Shown here piece by piece: positions 6,416 to 9,616 of a DNA stretch of 9,616 nucleotides (the stretch's first letter is position 1; every line of letters begins with the position of its first letter). The notes below the pieces were generated by a model that saw nothing but the letters and a program-made list of their open reading frames with translations, was not told the origin of the DNA and did no database searches. The DNA is from DATHGT01 sp035317605 (lineage in GTDB: Bacteria > Methylomirabilota > Methylomirabilia > Rokubacteriales > CSP1-6), in contig DATHGT010000268.1 of assembly GCA_035317605.1 (NCBI GenBank), forward strand, positions 1 through 9,616, in the 5' to 3' direction. The position numbers and the translations under genes are program-made.

Positions 6416-7221
6416 GCGCGACGAACGGCGCCTTCACGGAGACGTTCGTGGAGGCCGCCGGGCTTCGCATCCAGCTTCGCCGCGGCGGCGACGGGCCGCC
6501 GCTGCTGATCCTGCACGGCGAGCTGGGCGTCCCCGGCTGGCTCTCCGCCTACGCTCAGCTCGCCGAACACTTCACCGTCTACGTGCCCTCGCTGCCGGGG
6601 TTCGGCCAGTCCTCGCGCCCGGAGTGGATCGCGAGCGTGCGCGATCTCGCGGCCTGGGTCAGCTGGTTCGCCCGCGACCTGAAGCTCCCCGCGCCGTTGC
6701 CGGTCATCGGGTCGTCCGTCGGCGGATGGGTCGCCGCCGAGATCGCGATCGTCAATTCAGCGCTCTTCTCGAAGCTGGTGCTGGTGGCCCCCGCCGGTGT
6801 GCCGCCGGACGACGGACAGATCATCTGGGATTACTTCCTGCACTCGACCAGGGACGCGTTTGCCCGCGCGTTCGCGGATCCGGCCGGCGCGCCGGAATAC
6901 GCCAGGTTCTACGGCGAAGGGTGGACGCCGGATGACGATCGACAGGCGGAGTGGAACCGCGAGATGGCGGCCCGCCTGATCTGGAAGCCGTACATGCGGA
7001 GCCACACGCTGTCCACCCTGCTGGGCGGGGTCGCGACCCCGACCCTCGTGGTGTGGGGACGCCAGGACGCCATCATTCCCGTCAGCGTGGGCGAGCGGTG
7101 GGCGCGGGCCATCCCCGGCGCGACCGCGCGTGTCCTCGATCGATGCGGTCACGCTCCCGAGCTGGAGCGGCCCGACGAATTCGTCCACACCGTGCGGGAG
7201 TTCCTGCTCCCGCAGGCCTGA
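6412..7221 (+). CDS. Alpha/beta hydrolase with intact Ser-Asp-His triad
   Basis: A complete 269-residue alpha/beta hydrolase. The oxyanion loop is LLILHGELG (H35-G36), the nucleophile elbow is VIGSSVGGW (G100-x-S102-x-G104), the acid is D219 in VVWGRQDAIIP, and the base is H247 in CGHAPELERP. The cap region between about 130 and 195 is rich in Trp, Tyr and acidic residues. The architecture and length match C-C bond hydrolases of meta-cleavage pathways and also esterases and epoxide-type hydrolases; sequence alone does not choose among them. The start ATG overlaps the preceding TGA by 4 bp. The nearest GGAGG (6391-6395) is 16 nt away, so translation probably depends on coupling to the amidohydrolase. 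Unlike the hydrolase at 2381, the catalytic Ser is present, so the two are not interchangeable copies. It likely acts on the product of its operon partners. Confidence 0.93.
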   Translation: MSATNGAFTETFVEAAGLRIQLRRGGDGPPLLILHGELGVPGWLSAYAQLAEHFTVYVPSLPGFGQSSRPEWIASVRDLAAWVSWFARDLKLPAPLPVIGSSVGGWVAAEIAIVNSALFSKLVLVAPAGVPPDDGQIIWDYFLHSTRDAFARAFADPAGAPEYARFYGEGWTPDDDRQAEWNREMAARLIWKPYMRSHTLSTLLGGVATPTLVVWGRQDAIIPVSVGERWARAIPGATARVLDRCGHAPELERPDEFVHTVREFLLPQA

Positions 7222-7226
7222 GGAGG
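7221..7226 (+). promoter_or_regulatory. Shine-Dalgarno overlapping the upstream stop codon
   Basis: AGGAGG begins on the last base of the hydrolase TGA (7219-7221) and ends 5 nt before ATG 7232. It is the strongest ribosome-binding site in the window. It fixes the monooxygenase start at 7232 rather than at an in-frame ATG at 7130 lying inside the preceding gene. Confidence 0.8.
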
Positions 7227-7231
7227 CGACG

Positions 7232-8443
7232 ATGGTCAAGGAAGTCTTCTTCTTCACCGAGATGGGTTACACGGCGTATCCCCAGGACGACGCCCGGCAG
7301 CGCGGCTACAACAACCTGATGTTCCCCAACGAGCATTTCTCGCCCGAGCGGGCCCGCGAGCTCTACGCGATGTACTTCGACGAGCTCCTGTACTGCTCGG
7401 AGACCGGCTTCGACGGGGTGATGATCAACGAGCACCACAACAACCCGCTCAGCATGATGCCGTCGGTCAACGTGATCGGCTCCGTGCTGGCCCGCACGAC
7501 CCGCAAGGGCAAGATCGTGTTTCTCGGCAACGTGCTGCCCATCCACGAAAACCCGCTGCGCGTGGCCGAAGAAGTGGCGATGATCGACATCCTCTCCGGC
7601 GGCCGCGTGGTGTGCGGCTTCGTGCGCGGGCTCGGCCAGGAGAGCATCGCCACCAACGTCAACCCGGTCTACAACCGCGAGCGCTTCGACGAGGCCCACA
7701 ACGTGATCATCGCGGCGTGGACGCGGCCCGGTCCCTTCCGTTGGGAGGGCCGGCACTTCGAATACCGCGTGGTCAACCCGTGGATGAAGCCGCTCCAGAA
7801 GCCGCACCCCGCGATCTGGATTCCCGGCGTGGTGAGTCCGGAGTCGGTCCGGTGGGCCGCCGAGCACCGCTATCCGTACGTCGCGCTGGCGCCGCCGCTC
7901 CACGTGATCGACGAGATCTACGACCTCTACGACGAGGTGGCCCAGCAGGCCGGCTACACGCCGACGTCGGAGAACCGGGGCTACGTCATCCGCGTGTGCG
8001 TGGCCGACACCGACGAGGAGGCCTACGAGCAAGGCCGGCACTTCTTCTGGCAGCTCGGCACCTCGTTCGGGATCGCCCCCAAGCACTGGCTCCAGCCGCC
8101 CGGCTACGTGAGCCGCGAGGCCAGGGCGAGCAAGCGCGAGGCGATCCGCGTGGGCGCCGTCAACATCACGCCGGGCGGTCCCCCGCTGAGCTACGAGGAG
8201 GCCCACGCGACCTACCAGATCGTGTCTGGAAATCCGGACACCGTGATCAAGAAGCTGCAGCACGTCATCGACGTGGTCGATCCCGGCTACATGATCTTCT
8301 GGGGCCGTGAGGGTCTGATGTCGCACGACGTCGCCATCCGCGGCATCGACCTGATGACCAAGGAAGTCATCCCGGCCGTCAAGGCGTACCGGGCCGATCG
8401 CGAGCAGGGCCGGCGGCGACTGGGCCTGGCCGCCACGGGATAG
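7232..8443 (+). CDS. LLM-class flavin-dependent oxidoreductase (luciferase-like monooxygenase)
   Basis: A complete 403-residue protein with the bacterial luciferase-like TIM-barrel fold. The first strand is VKEVFFFTEMGY, followed by the family's FDGVMINEHHNNPLS segment (E67-H68-H69). Next come a strand with VFLGNVLPIHENPLRVAEE (about 96-114), MIDILSGGRVVCGFVRG (about 117-132, flavin-phosphate region) and the YNRERFDEAHNVIIAAW helix (about 147-163). The C-terminal half contains an insertion-rich part (about 240-330) and ends with the expected helix and a basic tail. Enzymes of this class use reduced FMN (or F420 in some branches) and oxygen to hydroxylate or cleave organic substrates, usually with a separate flavin reductase; none is seen nearby. 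It is the last gene of the unit, 10 nt after the hydrolase stop. The substrate is unknown; the class call is firm. Confidence 0.93.
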   Translation: MVKEVFFFTEMGYTAYPQDDARQRGYNNLMFPNEHFSPERARELYAMYFDELLYCSETGFDGVMINEHHNNPLSMMPSVNVIGSVLARTTRKGKIVFLGNVLPIHENPLRVAEEVAMIDILSGGRVVCGFVRGLGQESIATNVNPVYNRERFDEAHNVIIAAWTRPGPFRWEGRHFEYRVVNPWMKPLQKPHPAIWIPGVVSPESVRWAAEHRYPYVALAPPLHVIDEIYDLYDEVAQQAGYTPTSENRGYVIRVCVADTDEEAYEQGRHFFWQLGTSFGIAPKHWLQPPGYVSREARASKREAIRVGAVNITPGGPPLSYEEAHATYQIVSGNPDTVIKKLQHVIDVVDPGYMIFWGREGLMSHDVAIRGIDLMTKEVIPAVKAYRADREQGRRRLGLAATG

Positions 8444-8450
8444 CGGAGAC

Positions 8451-8468
8451 CGCAACCCGCGGGTCGCG
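8451..8468. terminator. Possible weak bidirectional hairpin between convergent genes
   Basis: An 18-bp dyad (CGCAACCCGCGGGTCGCG) with a single mismatch lies in the 30-bp gap between the convergent monooxygenase and amidase genes. It could fold as a short GC hairpin on either transcript. There is no T-run after it, so an intrinsic terminator is uncertain. Confidence 0.25.
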
Positions 8469-8473
8469 CGAAG

Positions 8474-9616
8474 TCAGTCCGACGTGCGAAGGCGGAACGT
8501 GTTCGCGGGCTCGACGTCGCGGTCGTGGAGCCGGCGGACCCGGTCGGCCATGGCCAGCGCGTAGGGAGCGGCCTCCAGCAGGATCGCCGTCTGCCGCTCG
8601 GTGAGCTTCAAGCCGCACTTCTTCGCCATCGCGAGCACGAGATCGATCCCGGCCGCGTCGAGATCGGCCGGCGGCGCCGGCTCATGGGTCGGCGGCGCGA
8701 TCTTCGGTTGCGACATGCCCGCGGTGAGCCGCGGCCGTCGCGACCGGGTGCCGCTGGCCCGCTCGAAGGCGTGCCCGAGACGCAGCACCGCGGGCTCGCC
8801 GAAGGGCCGCCCCATGAGCTGCAGACCGATCGGCAGGCCCGCCCCGCTGAACCCGGCGCACAGCGCGAGCGAGGGGCCGCCGAGGACGTTGGCCATCGGG
8901 TTGGCGTTGGGCCGCCGCCAGAAGCTCAGCAGACTGTGGGCGTCGAGCCGCGGGGCCGGACCGAACACCACCGAGAGCAGCGCGTCGTACTTCTTCCACC
9001 ACGGCTCAGCCTCCGCGAGCATGCGCCGGTGCTCGCGCGAGGCCTGCACGTAATCCGTGGACTGGAACACGCACGCCGGCAGCACGCGGGCCAGGAAGTC
9101 CTCGCCGAAATCGCCGGGCCGCGAGACCAGGTCGCGGGCGTGGATCGAGAAGATCTCCGTTTCCGCGATGGTCACCTTGACGTCGCTGTAGTCGAGCGTC
9201 GAGCGGACCCGCACGTCCTCGCACTTCACCCCGAGCGTGCGGAAGGTCGTGACGGCCTCGTCCATGGCGCGCCGGACCTCGTCCGTCTGGGGCACGTCCC
9301 CCTCCCACACCTGACGGAGGACGCCGACCTTCATCCCCTTCACGCCGTCCCGGAGCGCCGCGCGATAGCTGGGGATCCTGACCCTCACGCTGCCGCCGTC
9401 GCCGGGATCGTAGCCGGCGATGGCTTGCAGCACGATCGCGCAGTCCTCGACCGACCACGCCAAGGGGCCGACGTGATCGAACGTGAACGAGTTGGGAATC
9501 ACGCCCACGCGGCTCACGAGGCCGGCGCTCGGCATGAGGCCCGCGATCCCGCAGAAGGAGGCCGGTCCGCGGATCGAGCCGCCGGTGTCCGAGCCCATCG
9601 CGCAGGGCGCCAGCCC
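8474..9616 (-). CDS. Amidase-signature enzyme fused to a GatC/AtzG-like C-terminal domain (5' end outside window)
   Basis: The frame is open to the window edge at 9616, so the true start, catalytic Lys and cis-Ser lie outside; 380 residues are visible. Counting from the first full codon, GSDTGGSIRGPASFCGIAGL (about 8-27) holds the nucleophile Ser14 of the amidase signature, followed by the typical DHVGPLAWSVEDCAIVLQAIAG block. The amidase body ends at about 290. A Pro-rich linker (about 298-317; 8666-8725) leads to a helical domain of about 63 residues (8477-8665) containing LTERQTAILLEAAPYALAMADRV and ending in EPANTFRL. That layout resembles GatC-like/AtzG (DUF4089-type) small subunits, which normally are separate proteins paired with an amidase such as AtzE. 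The enzyme probably hydrolyses an amide or carbamoyl bond in the cytoplasm. An ATG 16 residues before the domain might mark a former separate start. The amidase call is firm; the fused-domain identity is moderate. Confidence 0.9.
   Translation of the reverse strand, partial: GLAPCAMGSDTGGSIRGPASFCGIAGLMPSAGLVSRVGVIPNSFTFDHVGPLAWSVEDCAIVLQAIAGYDPGDGGSVRVRIPSYRAALRDGVKGMKVGVLRQVWEGDVPQTDEVRRAMDEAVTTFRTLGVKCEDVRVRSTLDYSDVKVTIAETEIFSIHARDLVSRPGDFGEDFLARVLPACVFQSTDYVQASREHRRMLAEAEPWWKKYDALLSVVFGPAPRLDAHSLLSFWRRPNANPMANVLGGPSLALCAGFSGAGLPIGLQLMGRPFGEPAVLRLGHAFERASGTRSRRPRLTAGMSQPKIAPPTHEPAPPADLDAAGIDLVLAMAKKCGLKLTERQTAILLEAAPYALAMADRVRRLHDRDVEPANTFRLRTSD

Noticed and set aside
7130..7231. Upstream in-frame ATG for the LLM gene
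   Set aside because: It lies inside the hydrolase coding region and would add a tail unlike LLM proteins; the AGGAGG at 7221-7226 points to ATG 7232.
7082..8455. A 457-codon minus-strand frame opposite the LLM gene
   Set aside because: It is the antisense shadow of the LLM gene, His/Val/Asp rich with no recognisable domain and no Shine-Dalgarno.

Overview
This is a GC-rich (roughly two-thirds G+C), densely packed window from a free-living bacterium. Its gene mix (GMC oxidoreductase, amidohydrolase, luciferase-like flavoenzyme, alpha/beta hydrolases, amidase, and a UPF0175/DUF3368-type toxin-antitoxin pair) is typical of soil or sediment lineages. Candidatus Rokubacteria/Methylomirabilota or Tectomicrobia-like bacteria are plausible, but no marker gene is present, so the taxonomy is a guess. 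No rRNA, tRNA, CRISPR, insertion sequence or phage gene was seen.

Layout. Positions 1-554 (+) hold the tail of a small antitoxin gene overlapping a complete DUF3368 PIN-domain toxin. Positions 594-2228 (-) hold a complete GMC-family FAD oxidoreductase, convergent with the toxin. Positions 2229-2380 are a 152-bp divergent promoter region with several dyads: a 12-bp palindrome, a 10-bp perfect inverted repeat preceded by a tandem 9-mer, and a 10-bp palindrome. From 2381 on the plus strand come an alpha/beta hydrolase-fold protein with Lys where the nucleophile should be (2381-3208) and a polytopic membrane protein resembling DUF6311/GT-C proteins (3230-4915). A tight three-gene unit follows: a metal-dependent amidohydrolase (4964-6415), an alpha/beta hydrolase with a normal Ser-Asp-His triad (6412-7221) and a luciferase-like flavin monooxygenase (7232-8443). 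The window ends with a convergent, 5'-incomplete amidase (8474-9616, -) carrying a C-terminal GatC/AtzG-like domain.

How the genes may work together. The amidohydrolase and second hydrolase overlap by 4 bp (ATGA), and the Shine-Dalgarno of the monooxygenase gene begins on the last base of the preceding stop codon, so these three are very likely co-translated. By family, a flavin monooxygenase, a decarboxylase/hydrolase-type amidohydrolase and a C-C/ester hydrolase could be successive steps in breaking down a ring or carboxylated compound. The flanking GMC oxidoreductase (alcohol oxidation) and amidase (amide hydrolysis) fit a general catabolic island. No substrate can be read from the sequence.

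Most worth a second look: the Lys-for-Ser hydrolase, the amidase-GatC-like fusion, the linked three-gene catabolic unit, and the palindrome cluster with a near-leaderless promoter for the GMC gene.
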